A stretch of 64,000 nucleotides of DNA from an uncultured Collinsella sp. (lineage in GTDB: Bacteria; Actinomycetota; Coriobacteriia; Coriobacteriales; Coriobacteriaceae). The stretch is from the NCBI GenBank assembly GCA_902489775.1, contig CABUBH010000003.1, positions 1-64,000 on the forward strand, in the 5' to 3' direction. A model generated the notes under the pieces. It was not told the origin of the DNA. It saw nothing but the letters and a program-made list of their open reading frames with translations, and ran no database searches. Below are positions 47,558-55,755 of the stretch, in pieces. The first letter of the stretch is position 1. The number at the start of each line of letters is the position of its first letter. The position numbers and the translations under genes are program-made.

Positions 47558-48601
47558 ATGGAAAAGCTCGATGTTGTGAATGCGGCGCTTGCCGCCCTGC
47601 GTGCTGGCGAGACGTGCGAGCTGGTGGTCGTGGCCGGCACGGCGGGGTCGTCGCCGCGCGGCGTGGGCGCCTGGATGGCCGTCTTTGCCGACGGTAGCCA
47701 GGCGGGCACCATCGGCGGCGGTAAGATCGAGCTCTTTGCGCTGGACGAGGCACGCGAGCTCCTGAGCGCGGGACAGTCGCGTCTGGTCCGCTACACCATG
47801 GGCGGCGAGAACTCCGATACCGGCATGATCTGCGGCGGAGCCATCTGCCTGTGCTATTTGCACCTGGACGCGACTCAGGCGCCGTTGTTCCAGGAGATTG
47901 CCGATGTACTGGCGTGTCGCCGCATCGGAGACTTCGTCATCGACTTTGAGTCGTTTGTCGCAAGCGCACTCGAGGGCGATACGGCCGAGTACCATGGCGA
48001 GGAATCGCGCCGCACCATTGCGGGCTGCCCCGGGCTTTCGCTGGTGGAGGAGGGGAGTAAGGTCACCTACACCAACGCGGCCTCCGAGATTCCCGCGGCA
48101 CACATCGAGACGCTCTGCCCCGAGGGCCTGACCTACATCTTTGGCTGCGGCCACGTGGGCGCCGCGACGGCGCGGGTGCTCACGTCCGCGGGCTTTGCCG
48201 TCGTGGCTTGCGACGACCGCCCCGGCACGTTGACGCCCGAATGGGTGCCCGGCGTCTGCGACCGTCGTCTAGTCGACTACAAGAACCTGGACGAGCTGTG
48301 CCCCATCGGTCCGCGCGACTTGGTGGTCGTGGCCACGGCGGGTCATAAGTCCGATATCGATGTGGTGATTCAGGCCATGCGCGCCAAGCCAGCCTATCTG
48401 GGTTGCCTGGGCTCGCGCCGCAAGACGGCCTTTGTGCGCGCTCGCCTGGAGCAGGAGGGCTTTACGCAGGACCAGATCGACGAGCTGCACCTGCCGATCG
48501 GCGTTGCCATCGAGGCCGAGGACCCCGAGGAGATCGCCATCTCCATAGCCGCCGAGATGATCCACCTGCGCCGCACCAAGCTCGTTCCCCGTAAACGCTA
48601 A
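47558..48601 (+). CDS. xdhC: XdhC/CoxI family molybdenum hydroxylase maturation factor
   Basis: XdhC proteins bind the molybdenum cofactor, oversee its sulfuration (here probably selenation) and insert it into the hydroxylase. The 347-aa protein has the N-terminal XdhC/CoxI domain (VVAGTAGSSPRGVGAWM, then GTIGGGKIE). The C-terminal Rossmann domain shows YIFGCGHVGAATARVL, VVATAGHKSDI and YLGCLGSRRKTAFV, and ends with the conserved LHLPIGVAIEAEDPEEIAISIAAE in pieces. It is the last gene before the ribosomal run resumes, and a 63-bp hairpin follows at once. Confidence 0.88.
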   Translation: MEKLDVVNAALAALRAGETCELVVVAGTAGSSPRGVGAWMAVFADGSQAGTIGGGKIELFALDEARELLSAGQSRLVRYTMGGENSDTGMICGGAICLCYLHLDATQAPLFQEIADVLACRRIGDFVIDFESFVASALEGDTAEYHGEESRRTIAGCPGLSLVEEGSKVTYTNAASEIPAAHIETLCPEGLTYIFGCGHVGAATARVLTSAGFAVVACDDRPGTLTPEWVPGVCDRRLVDYKNLDELCPIGPRDLVVVATAGHKSDIDVVIQAMRAKPAYLGCLGSRRKTAFVRARLEQEGFTQDQIDELHLPIGVAIEAEDPEEIAISIAAEMIHLRRTKLVPRKR

Positions 48602-48619
48602 TCTCATCCCCATCAATAA

Positions 48620-48684
48620 GTTGCGGTGAAATACGGATTGTTTAAGCCTGTTAAGCCGTCAAACAGTCCCTATTTCACCGCAAC
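48620..48684. repeat. 63-bp hairpin element, copy 2
   Basis: GTTGCGGTGAAATA (48620-48633) pairs with TATTTCACCGCAAC (48671-48684), extended by CGGATTGTTT against AAACAGTCCC with two mismatches. It is homologous to 45827-45889. It lies at the exact edge between the metabolic block and rplE. The rest of the 311-bp gap 48602-48912 contains only the rplE promoter and leader. Confidence 0.8.
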
Positions 48685-48746
48685 TGCTTTTTGGGACCCA
48701 TTTGTGCGGGGGAGTTGTGGAGTTGTGCAGGCAGACGAGGTTTTTC

Positions 48747-48775
48747 TGGAAATACGCTCCCGATGCGCGTATAGT
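48747..48775 (+). promoter_or_regulatory. Probable promoter of the rplE operon
   Basis: TATAGT (48770-48775) is a good -10 box, with TGGAAA at a 17-bp spacing as a weak -35. The leader would be ~130 nt. A promoter is required here because rplX and its upstream genes are 38 kb away. Confidence 0.5.
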
Positions 48776-48912
48776 ACCGATTGTTTTGTCGGCTCCTGCT
48801 GCGTCGAGTCCAAACCGCGAAATGCCATGAGCGGCGCGGATGCAGCCAGGAGGCACGAGGACAACCCGTCGTGGCCACGCCCCGTGCTTAAAACCCCAAG
48901 AAGGAGTGAACA

Positions 48913-49470
48913 ATGGCAGAAGAGAAGTATGTGCCGCGTCTGAAGACCAAGTACAACAACGAGGTCAAGCAGCAGCTTCAGGACAAGTTCCAGTACGAGA
49001 ACGTCATGATGATCCCCAAGTTTGAGAAGATCGTCGTGAACATGGGTGTCGGCGAGGCCGCTACCGATTCCAAGGCCATCGACGGTGCCGTGCGCGACCT
49101 GCGCGCCATCACCGGTCAGCAGCCGATGATCACCCGTGCCCGCAAGTCCATCGCTACCTTCCGCCTGCGCGCTGGTATGCCGATCGGCTGCAAGGTTACC
49201 CTGCGTGGCGACCGTATGTGGGAGTTCTTCGATCGTCTGACCTCCGTCGCGATCCCCCGTATCCGTGACTTCCGCGGCATCTCCGCCAAGAGCTTCGACG
49301 GCCGTGGTAACTTCTCCATGGGCGTCACCGAGCAGCTCATCTTCCCCGAGATCGACTTCGACTCCGTCGATCACCAGCGTGGTATGGACATCACTTTCGT
49401 GACCACCGCCAACACCGATGAGGAGGCCAAGGCCCTTCTGGACGCCTTCGGTTTCCCGTTCAAGAAATAG
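48913..49470 (+). CDS. rplE: 50S ribosomal protein L5
   Basis: L5 is part of the central protuberance and binds 5S rRNA. It is 185 aa; MMIPKFEKIVVNMGVGEA, ITGQQPMITRARKSIATFRLR and GRGNFSMGVTEQLIFPEID are diagnostic, in pieces. AAGGAG lies 7 nt before the ATG. It opens the second ribosomal block, whereas in most bacteria it directly follows rplX. Confidence 0.97.
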   Translation: MAEEKYVPRLKTKYNNEVKQQLQDKFQYENVMMIPKFEKIVVNMGVGEAATDSKAIDGAVRDLRAITGQQPMITRARKSIATFRLRAGMPIGCKVTLRGDRMWEFFDRLTSVAIPRIRDFRGISAKSFDGRGNFSMGVTEQLIFPEIDFDSVDHQRGMDITFVTTANTDEEAKALLDAFGFPFKK

Positions 49471-49549
49471 GTTCACCTGCCCTATAAGCGCCGTTCCCAC
49501 AAGGGGGCGGCGCTTGGGGCGAACAATACTCTATGTGAGGAGGATATAA

Positions 49550-49735
49550 GTGGCTAAGACATCGATGATCGTCAAGTGCAATCGCAAGCAGAAGTTCTCT
49601 ACTCGTGAGTACACGCGCTGCCAGCGCTGCGGCCGTCCGCACTCTGTGTACCGCAAGTTCGGCCTGTGCCGTGTCTGCTTCCGTGAGCTTGCACTCAAGG
49701 GCGAGCTTCCCGGCGTTAAGAAGGCCAGCTGGTAA
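49550..49735 (+). CDS. rpsN: 30S ribosomal protein S14 type Z (zinc ribbon form)
   Basis: This is a small-subunit head protein, 61 aa. The zinc ribbon is complete: CQRCGRPHSVYRKFGLCRVCF (CxxC-x12-CxxC), so this is the zinc-dependent form. GTG 49550 follows GGAGG at 7 nt and gives the family start VAKTSMIVK. A hairpin (AGCGCCG with CGGCGCT, 49487-49515) lies in the short spacer after rplE. Confidence 0.96.
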   Translation: MAKTSMIVKCNRKQKFSTREYTRCQRCGRPHSVYRKFGLCRVCFRELALKGELPGVKKASW

Positions 49736-49854
49736 GTCACTACCAGCGTTTCAAGCATCAGTTTGGAACAGGGAAAACGCGCTAAAAAGGCTTTGCCGTT
49801 AAGGGCGGCGAAGAACCAAGAGCACGTGTTCATCAAGAACGAAGGAGAATCTGT

Positions 49855-50253
49855 ATGAACCTTACAGACCCGATCGCAGATATGCTTACGCGCATCCGTA
49901 ACGCTAACTCTGTGAACAAGGCCACGGTCTCCATGCCGAGCAGCAAGAAGCTCGTCGAGATCGCTCGTGTTCTGCACGAGGAGGGCTACATCGAGGGCTA
50001 CGATGTCGAGGACACCGTTCCCCAGAAGACTCTGCACATCACGCTTAAGTATGGTCCCAAGAAGGCTAAGGTCATCAACGGCATCCGCCGCATTTCCAAG
50101 CCGGGCCTGCGTAAGTACACCGGCGTTGCCGACATGCCCCGCGTCCGCGGTGGCCTTGGTACCGCCATTATTTCCACCAGCCATGGCGTCATGACCGACC
50201 GCGATGCTCGCAAGCACAACGTCGGCGGCGAGATCATCGCTTACGTCTGGTAA
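49855..50253 (+). CDS. rpsH: 30S ribosomal protein S8
   Basis: S8 binds the central domain of 16S rRNA; in E. coli it also represses the spc operon. It is 132 aa, starting MNLTDPIADMLTRIRNANSV, with GLGTAIISTSHGVMTDRDAR and ending GGEIIAYVW, as expected. AAGGAG lies 8 nt upstream of the ATG. Confidence 0.97.
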   Translation: MNLTDPIADMLTRIRNANSVNKATVSMPSSKKLVEIARVLHEEGYIEGYDVEDTVPQKTLHITLKYGPKKAKVINGIRRISKPGLRKYTGVADMPRVRGGLGTAIISTSHGVMTDRDARKHNVGGEIIAYVW

Positions 50254-50286
50254 TTCGCTCGGTAGGTAGAAGGAAAGGAGATCACC

Positions 50287-50823
50287 GTGTCTCGTATCGG
50301 TAATAAGCCTGTCCAGATTCCCGCCGGAGTCGAAGTGGCAGTCAACGGCAACAACGTTGTCGTCAAGGGCCCCAAGGGCCAGCTCGAGCTCGATGTCTAT
50401 GAGAAGCTCGCTATCAACGTCGAGGACAACGTCCTCACCGTTTCCCGTCCCGACGACGAGCGTGAGACCCGTGCCCGCCACGGCCTCACCCGCGCCCTCA
50501 TCCACAACATGGTTGTTGGCGTTTCCGAGGGCTTCGAGAAGAAGCTCGAGCTCGCCGGCGTCGGTTACCGCGTGCAGCAGAAGGGCAAGAACCTCGAGTT
50601 CTCCCTGGGCTTCTCGCACCCCGTGATCGTCGAGGCTCCCGAGGGCATCACCTTCGAGGTTCCCGACAACACCCACGTGAACGTCAAGGGTATCAACAAG
50701 CAGCAGGTCGGTCAGATCGCCGCTGAGATCCGCGGCCATCGTCCTCCCGAGCCTTACAAGGGCAAGGGTATCCACTACGTTGGCGAGCACATCCGCCGCA
50801 AGCTGGGTAAGGCCGCCAAGTAG
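50287..50823 (+). CDS. rplF: 50S ribosomal protein L6
   Basis: L6 lies near the factor-binding site. It is 178 aa, starting (GTG) MSRIGNKPVQIPAGVEV and containing the signature RPPEPYKGKGIHYVGEHIRRK near the C-terminus. AAAGGAG precedes the GTG at 8 nt. Confidence 0.97.
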   Translation: MSRIGNKPVQIPAGVEVAVNGNNVVVKGPKGQLELDVYEKLAINVEDNVLTVSRPDDERETRARHGLTRALIHNMVVGVSEGFEKKLELAGVGYRVQQKGKNLEFSLGFSHPVIVEAPEGITFEVPDNTHVNVKGINKQQVGQIAAEIRGHRPPEPYKGKGIHYVGEHIRRKLGKAAK

Positions 50824-50898
50824 TCGTAACCGACTCACTCGCATAAGACCAGCACCCCGTCAGGTGCTGGCAAGATCAACCTTTTTAGGAGTTTACGT

Positions 50899-51267
50899 AT
50901 GAACAAGCATAAGGCGAAGCTGGAAGGCCTCAAGCGTCGTCAGCGTCGTGTTCGCGGCAAGGTCTCGGGTACCGCCGAGCGTCCGCGTCTTCGCGTGACC
51001 CGTACTAACGCCAACATCTATGCCCAGATCATCGACGACAGCAAGGGCTCCAGCCTGACGCTCGTCTCCGCCTCGACCCTCGAGGCCGAGTTCAAGGGCA
51101 CCCACACCTCGAACAAGGAGGCTGCGGAGAAGGTCGGTCAGCTCGTTGGCAAGCGCGCCATCGAGGCCGGCATCACCAAGGTCGCCTTCGATCGTGGTGG
51201 CCGTATCTACCATGGCCGCGTCAAGGCCCTCGCCGACGGTGCTCGTGCCGCCGGTCTCGAGTTCTAG
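50899..51267 (+). CDS. rplR: 50S ribosomal protein L18
   Basis: L18 binds 5S rRNA with L5. It is 122 aa with RRQRRVRGKVSGTAERPRLRV near the start and the DRGGRIYHGRVKALADGAR C-terminal motif. A hairpin (CCAGCACC with GGTGCTGG, 50849-50870) occupies the 75-nt spacer after rplF. TTAGGAG precedes the ATG. Confidence 0.97.
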   Translation: MNKHKAKLEGLKRRQRRVRGKVSGTAERPRLRVTRTNANIYAQIIDDSKGSSLTLVSASTLEAEFKGTHTSNKEAAEKVGQLVGKRAIEAGITKVAFDRGGRIYHGRVKALADGARAAGLEF

Positions 51268-51281
51268 GAGGTATGTAGCAC

Positions 51282-51806
51282 ATGGCTCGTAATCAGAAGC
51301 AGCAGCGCGAGGCCTCCGAGTTCGAGGAGCGCGTCGTTTACATCAACCGCGTGTCGAAGACCGTCAAGGGTGGTCGTCGCATGAGCCTCGTCGCTCTCGT
51401 CGTCGTTGGCGACGGCAAGGGCAACGTTGGCGTTGGCATGGGCAAGTCCGCTGAGGTGCCCCTGGCCATCTCCAAGGCGTCTCTCGATGCCAAGAAGAAC
51501 ATGTTCCACGTGCCGGTGACCGATCAGGGCACCATCCCGCACGAGGTTCTCGGCCACTTTGGTGCCGGCCGCATCATCATCAAGCCCGCTGTCGAGGGTA
51601 CCGGCGTTATCGCCGGCGGCGCCGTGCGTCCCCTCTTTGAGCTTGCTGGCATCAAGAACGTCCTGTCCAAGTCCCTCGGTACCGACAACGGCCTCAACAT
51701 CATCAAGGCTGCCGTCGAGGGCCTCAAGGAGCTCTCCAGCCCTGAGGACGTCGCGGCTCGCCGTGGCCTGACGGTCTCCGAGATGTTCGTCGGTAAGGAG
51801 AACTAA
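51282..51806 (+). CDS. rpsE: 30S ribosomal protein S5
   Basis: S5 guards the mRNA entry and affects decoding accuracy. It is 174 aa, with EERVVYINRVSKTVKGGRRM and the GKSAEVPLAISKA and GGAVRPLFELAGIKNVLSKS blocks. GGAGG lies before the ATG. It is followed 2 nt later by rpmD. Confidence 0.97.
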   Translation: MARNQKQQREASEFEERVVYINRVSKTVKGGRRMSLVALVVVGDGKGNVGVGMGKSAEVPLAISKASLDAKKNMFHVPVTDQGTIPHEVLGHFGAGRIIIKPAVEGTGVIAGGAVRPLFELAGIKNVLSKSLGTDNGLNIIKAAVEGLKELSSPEDVAARRGLTVSEMFVGKEN

Positions 51807-51808
51807 GC

Positions 51809-51991
51809 ATGGCTGACACCATCAAGATCAAGCAGGTCCGCAGCACCAACGGTTGCAAGCAGGACCAGGTCCGTACTGTCCGTGCCCTCGGTCTCCACAG
51901 GATCCGCGAGGTTCGCGAGATTGCTGACAACGAGTCCGTCCGCGGCATGATCTTCAAGGTCAAGCACCTTGTCGAGATTGTAGAGGAGTAG
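51809..51991 (+). CDS. rpmD: 50S ribosomal protein L30
   Basis: This is a small (60 aa) large-subunit protein with the usual IKIKQVRSTNGCKQDQVRTV start and VEIVEE end. It lies between rpsE and rplO with 2-3 nt spacers, as in the standard spc operon. Confidence 0.96.
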   Translation: MADTIKIKQVRSTNGCKQDQVRTVRALGLHRIREVREIADNESVRGMIFKVKHLVEIVEE

Positions 51992-51994
51992 CAA

Positions 51995-52444
51995 ATGCAG
52001 CTTCACGATCTTACTCCCGCGCCCGGTTCCACCAAGAATCGCAAGCGCGTCGGCCGTGGCAATTCTTCGGGTCACGGCACCACTTCTGGCCGCGGCCAGA
52101 AGGGCCAGGGCTCTCGCTCTGGCGGCACCAAGGGTGCCGGCTTCGAGGGTGGCCAGACTCCGCTGGCTATGCGCCTGCCCAAGCTTCCGGGCTTCCGCAA
52201 CCCCCGTCGTATCGAGTACACCGCCGTTAACGTTGAGCGTCTCGAGCGTAAGTTCGAGGACGGCGCTGTGATCGACGGTGCTGCTCTTAAGGCCGCTCGC
52301 ATCACCAAGAGCGAGTTCGAGCCCGTCAAGGTGCTCGGCAATGGTGAGCTCACCAAGAAGTTCACGGTCAAGGTCGACAAGGTCAGCGCTTCTGCGCAGG
52401 CCAAGATCGAGGCCGCCGGCGGAAAGGTCGAGCTGCCGTGCTAA
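51995..52444 (+). CDS. rplO: 50S ribosomal protein L15
   Basis: L15 is a late-assembly protein with a long basic N-terminal arm. It is 149 aa; MQLHDLTPAPGSTKNRKRVG, GRGQKGQGSRSGG and FEGGQTPLAMRLPKLPGF identify it. The end overlaps the secY start by 7 nt, so the two are translationally coupled. Confidence 0.97.
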   Translation: MQLHDLTPAPGSTKNRKRVGRGNSSGHGTTSGRGQKGQGSRSGGTKGAGFEGGQTPLAMRLPKLPGFRNPRRIEYTAVNVERLERKFEDGAVIDGAALKAARITKSEFEPVKVLGNGELTKKFTVKVDKVSASAQAKIEAAGGKVELPC

Positions 52445-53724
52445 ATGGTCTTAAGAATGCTTTCCGCATCAAAGAATTGCGCGAAAAGATTCTTTTTACC
52501 ATAGCTATGCTCGTCGTGTACCGCATTGGTGCGCACGTTCCTGTGCCCGGCATTCCCTTCCAGGGGATGCTGGGCCTTTTCTCGACCGATAATAATTCGG
52601 TCGCCGCAGGTGCTATGGCCCTCCTGAATCTTTTCTCTGGCGGCGCGTTGAGCTATGTTTCGGTGTTTTCGCTGGGCATCATGCCTTACATCACCAGCTC
52701 GATCATCCTCCAGATGCTCCAGGCCGTTGTGCCTTCCCTGCATGAGCTTGCCCGCGAGGGCGAGGTCGGTCAGACCAAGATTACGCAGTATTCGCGTTAC
52801 CTAACCCTAGCTCTGGCAATCCTCAACTCCGTGGGTTACCTCTTCCTCTTTAAGAGCTTCGGCATCAGCTTCAATGGCGCCGGCGCTCCCGAGATCATCT
52901 TCGACCTCATGATCGTCGGTACGCTCACTGCGGGCGCTATGCTGATCATGTGGATTGGTGAGCTCATCACCCAGCGCGGTATCGGCAATGGCATGTCGCT
53001 GATCATCTTCGCGAACATCATGGCCGGTCTTCCGCAGGCGATCTTCTCCAGCACCGAGGGTAACGCCGGTGGCATCATCACTATGGTGATCATCTGCGCC
53101 ATCATCCTGTTGGTTATCCCGCTGATCGTTTTCCTTGAGCGCGGCCAGCGCCGCATTCCGGTCTCCTACGCCAAGCGCGTCGTGGGTCGTCGCATGATGG
53201 GTGGCCAGACCACCTACTTGCCCATCAAGGTCAACACTGCGGGTGTCGTGCCGATCATCTTCGCTTCGGCGCTGCTGTACTTCCCGGCTCAGATTGCCGT
53301 GTTCTTCCCCGGCATCGGCTGGATCCAGGCAGTTGCCTCTGCGCTTTCGCGCGGCTGGCTCAACTGGGTACTTAACGTTGTCCTCATCGTGTTTTTCGCG
53401 TACTTCTACACCTCCATGGTGTTTAACCCCGATGATACGGCCGACAACCTTAAGAAGCAGGGCGGCTTTATTCCGGGCGTGCGTCCGGGTAGGGCTACCG
53501 CGGCCTACATCAAGAACGCGCTCAACAAGATCACGCTTCCCAGCGCTGTCTTTTTGGCGCTCATCGCCATCGTGCCTTCGATCATCTTCTCCTTTACGGG
53601 TAACCATCTGATCCAGGCATTTGGCGGCACGTCCATCCTCATCATGGTCGGCGTCGTGCTCGACACGGTCGATAAGCTCGAAGGCCAGATCAAGATGTAT
53701 GATTACGATGGATTCTTTAAATAG
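52438..53724 (+). CDS. secY: Protein translocase subunit SecY
   Basis: This is the channel subunit of the Sec translocon in the cytoplasmic membrane. It is 428 aa with ten membrane helices. FRIKELREKILFTIAML, the plug-region GAHVPVPGIP, GIMPYITSSIILQML and the cytoplasmic loop ERGQRRIPVSYAKRVVGRR are family markers. GTG 52438 overlaps rplO by 7 nt; the ATG at 52445 is out of frame, so the GTG start is firm. Confidence 0.96.
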   Translation: MLNGLKNAFRIKELREKILFTIAMLVVYRIGAHVPVPGIPFQGMLGLFSTDNNSVAAGAMALLNLFSGGALSYVSVFSLGIMPYITSSIILQMLQAVVPSLHELAREGEVGQTKITQYSRYLTLALAILNSVGYLFLFKSFGISFNGAGAPEIIFDLMIVGTLTAGAMLIMWIGELITQRGIGNGMSLIIFANIMAGLPQAIFSSTEGNAGGIITMVIICAIILLVIPLIVFLERGQRRIPVSYAKRVVGRRMMGGQTTYLPIKVNTAGVVPIIFASALLYFPAQIAVFFPGIGWIQAVASALSRGWLNWVLNVVLIVFFAYFYTSMVFNPDDTADNLKKQGGFIPGVRPGRATAAYIKNALNKITLPSAVFLALIAIVPSIIFSFTGNHLIQAFGGTSILIMVGVVLDTVDKLEGQIKMYDYDGFFK

Positions 53725-53742
53725 GCTAGAGGAGGATTGCTC

Positions 53743-54369
53743 ATGAACCTCGTATTGCTCGGAGCTCCGGGTGCCGGTAAGGGCACCGTCGCGCAGGAGC
53801 TCGTCGCCGAGTTTGGCGTCGCTCACATTTCCACGGGCGACCTGCTGCGTGCTGCCGTCAAGGGTGGCACCGAGCTTGGTATTCAGGCTAAGAAGTACAT
53901 GGACGCTGGCGAGCTCGTTCCCGACCAGCTCGTGATCGACCTTGTCAAGGAGCGCCTTGCTGCCGATGACGCCCAGCAGGGCTTCATCCTCGACGGCTTC
54001 CCGCGCAACACCGCCCAGGCTGTGACGCTCGATTCCGAGCTCTCCGCCATGGGTCGCGAGATCGACTGCGCCCTTCTGGTCGATGTGGCCCCCGAGGTCA
54101 TCATCGATCGTCTGTCTTCGCGTCGTACCTGCCGCGCCTGCGGTTACACCGGCACCGCTGCCGATGTTACCTGCCCCAAGTGCGGCGGTGAGATGTATCA
54201 GCGCGACGACGACAAGCCCGAGACCATCAAGAACCGTCTTGACGTCTACGAGAAGTCCACGAGCCCGCTCGTTGACTACTATCGTGGCCAGGGTCTGCTT
54301 AAGTCGGTCAACGGTGACCAGGCTCGCGAGACCGTGTACGGGGATGTCAAAGAGGCTCTCGGTCTATGA
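53743..54369 (+). CDS. adk: Adenylate kinase (zinc-binding LID)
   Basis: The enzyme interconverts ATP plus AMP with two ADP. It is 208 aa. The P-loop is LLGAPGAGKGTVA (residues 5-17), the AMP motif is FILDGFPRNTAQA, and the LID holds a four-cysteine zinc site (CRACGYTG and CPKCGG). ATG 53743 follows AGAGGAGG; a TTG two codons upstream is not needed. Its stop overlaps the map start (ATGA). Confidence 0.97.
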   Translation: MNLVLLGAPGAGKGTVAQELVAEFGVAHISTGDLLRAAVKGGTELGIQAKKYMDAGELVPDQLVIDLVKERLAADDAQQGFILDGFPRNTAQAVTLDSELSAMGREIDCALLVDVAPEVIIDRLSSRRTCRACGYTGTAADVTCPKCGGEMYQRDDDKPETIKNRLDVYEKSTSPLVDYYRGQGLLKSVNGDQARETVYGDVKEALGL

Positions 54370-55154
54370 TCAAGATTAAGTCTGCAACGCAAATCGAGCA
54401 GATGAAGAAGGCAGGAGCGCTATCTAAGATGGCGCTCCGCCACGTTGGAGCCATGGTTCGCCCTGGTGTTTCGACCTTTGAGCTCGACCAGCTTGCGGAG
54501 CAGATTATCCGCATGCATGGCGGCACCCCGGCCTTTAAGGGCTACGGCGGGTTCCCCGGTACCATTTGCGCATCGATCAACGATGCCGTGGTGCACGGTA
54601 TTCCCAATCCCGACATGATCCTGCGCGATGGCGATATTATCTCCATCGATACGGGAGCCGTTGTCGACGGTTGGGTCGGCGATAACGCCTGGACGTTTTT
54701 CGTCGGCACCCCTACGCCCGAGGCCAAGGCCCTGTGCGAGGTCACGCGCGATTGTCTTAAGGCTGCAATCGAGCAGGCTGTTCCCGGTAACCATATCGGG
54801 GACATTGGTTATGCCGTCCAGTCCCTCGCCGAGTCTCACGGCTATGGCGTGCTTCGCGATTACGTGGGGCATGGCATCGGTCGCGTGATGCACGAGGACC
54901 CCAACGTTCCGAACTACGGAAAGAAGGGGAGGGGCGTTCGCCTTCAGGCCGGTATGGTCATTGCCATCGAGCCGATGGTTACGATGGGTTCCAATCATGT
55001 GAGCACGGGCTCCGACGGTTGGATTGTTACGACCAACGACCACCTGCCCGCCGCGCACTACGAGAACACCGTCGCCATCACCAATGACGGTCCGGTGATT
55101 ATCACCACCGACGCGCAAGGTGCTTGGTGTTCGCTCCAAGGCGGAGAAATGTAA
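54366..55154 (+). CDS. map: Methionine aminopeptidase, type I
   Basis: The enzyme removes the N-terminal methionine from new proteins. It is 262 aa. The five metal ligands are in view: SIDTGAVVDGWVGDNAW (two Asp), VGHGIGRVMHE (His), AIEPMVTMG (Glu) and YENTVAIT (Glu). It overlaps adk by 4 nt (ATGA). It completes the secY-adk-map group before a new promoter. Confidence 0.96.
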   Translation: MIKIKSATQIEQMKKAGALSKMALRHVGAMVRPGVSTFELDQLAEQIIRMHGGTPAFKGYGGFPGTICASINDAVVHGIPNPDMILRDGDIISIDTGAVVDGWVGDNAWTFFVGTPTPEAKALCEVTRDCLKAAIEQAVPGNHIGDIGYAVQSLAESHGYGVLRDYVGHGIGRVMHEDPNVPNYGKKGRGVRLQAGMVIAIEPMVTMGSNHVSTGSDGWIVTTNDHLPAAHYENTVAITNDGPVIITTDAQGAWCSLQGGEM

Positions 55155-55190
55155 CAAGTTCCATTTAGTTGTGGAGCCATTACGAAGTTA

Positions 55191-55219
55191 TTACGATGCG
55201 TGCATACGTGTTGTAGAAT
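55191..55219 (+). promoter_or_regulatory. Promoter of the infA/alpha operon
   Basis: TTACGA (55191-55196), a 17-bp spacer and TAGAAT (55214-55219) form a plausible promoter 40 nt before infA. Confidence 0.6.
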
Positions 55220-55258
55220 ACTCAATCGCTGTCGTTTTCTAGAGAAAGATGATTGCTT

Positions 55259-55477
55259 GTGAAGAAGGAAGACGCAATTGAGCTCGAAGGTACGGTAAAG
55301 GAACCGCTGCCCAACGCCATGTTTAAGGTCGAGCTCGAGAACGGTCATTCGGTTCTGTGCAACATTTCCGGCAAGATCCGAATGAATTACATCCGTATTC
55401 TCCCCGGTGACAGGGTTGTCGTGGAGCTTTCCCCGTACGACCTGACCCGCGGCCGCATCACCTATCGCTACAAATAG
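55259..55477 (+). CDS. infA: Translation initiation factor IF-1
   Basis: This is a single OB-fold factor that occupies the ribosomal A site during initiation. It is 72 aa from GTG 55259 (VKKEDAIELEGTVKEPLPNA). A TTG two codons upstream is an alternative. GHSVLCNISGKIRMNYIRIL and the GRITYRYK end are typical. Confidence 0.95.
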   Translation: MKKEDAIELEGTVKEPLPNAMFKVELENGHSVLCNISGKIRMNYIRILPGDRVVVELSPYDLTRGRITYRYK

Positions 55478-55501
55478 CGGCACGCATACACGCACTCCAT
55501 T

Positions 55502-55578
55502 TCCGACTGCAGGCTTAGCTCAACCTACGGTCGGATTGTGTGTGAAGACCAGCCATAGTTTTAAACGCCTGCGGCTGG
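55502..55578 (+). promoter_or_regulatory. Two-hairpin leader before rpmJ
   Basis: TCCGAC (55502-55507) pairs with GTCGGA (55530-55535), and CCAGCC (55549-55554) with GGCTGG (55573-55578). They fill the 150-nt infA-rpmJ spacer. An autoregulatory role for the S13-S11-S4 segment (S4 in E. coli) is possible. Confidence 0.4.
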
Positions 55579-55627
55579 GCGAGTAGATAGTAGGGAAGTA
55601 GTTTGAGCGCTACCGAAAGGAAGAACG

Positions 55628-55741
55628 ATGAAGGTACGTCCTTCGGTCAAGAAGATGTGCGATAAGTGCAAAATCATTAGGCGCCATGGCAAGGTCCTCG
55701 TTATTTGCGAGAACCCCCGTCATAAGCAGCGTCAGGGTTAA
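55628..55741 (+). CDS. rpmJ: 50S ribosomal protein L36 (zinc form)
   Basis: This is the smallest large-subunit protein, 37 aa: MKVRPSVKKMCDKCKIIRR, then HGKVLVICENPRHKQRQG. The CxxC-x12-C-x4-H zinc pattern is intact. AAAGGAAG precedes the ATG. It stands between infA and rpsM, as usual. Confidence 0.96.
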   Translation: MKVRPSVKKMCDKCKIIRRHGKVLVICENPRHKQRQG

Positions 55742-55755
55742 GAGAGGAGACTACG

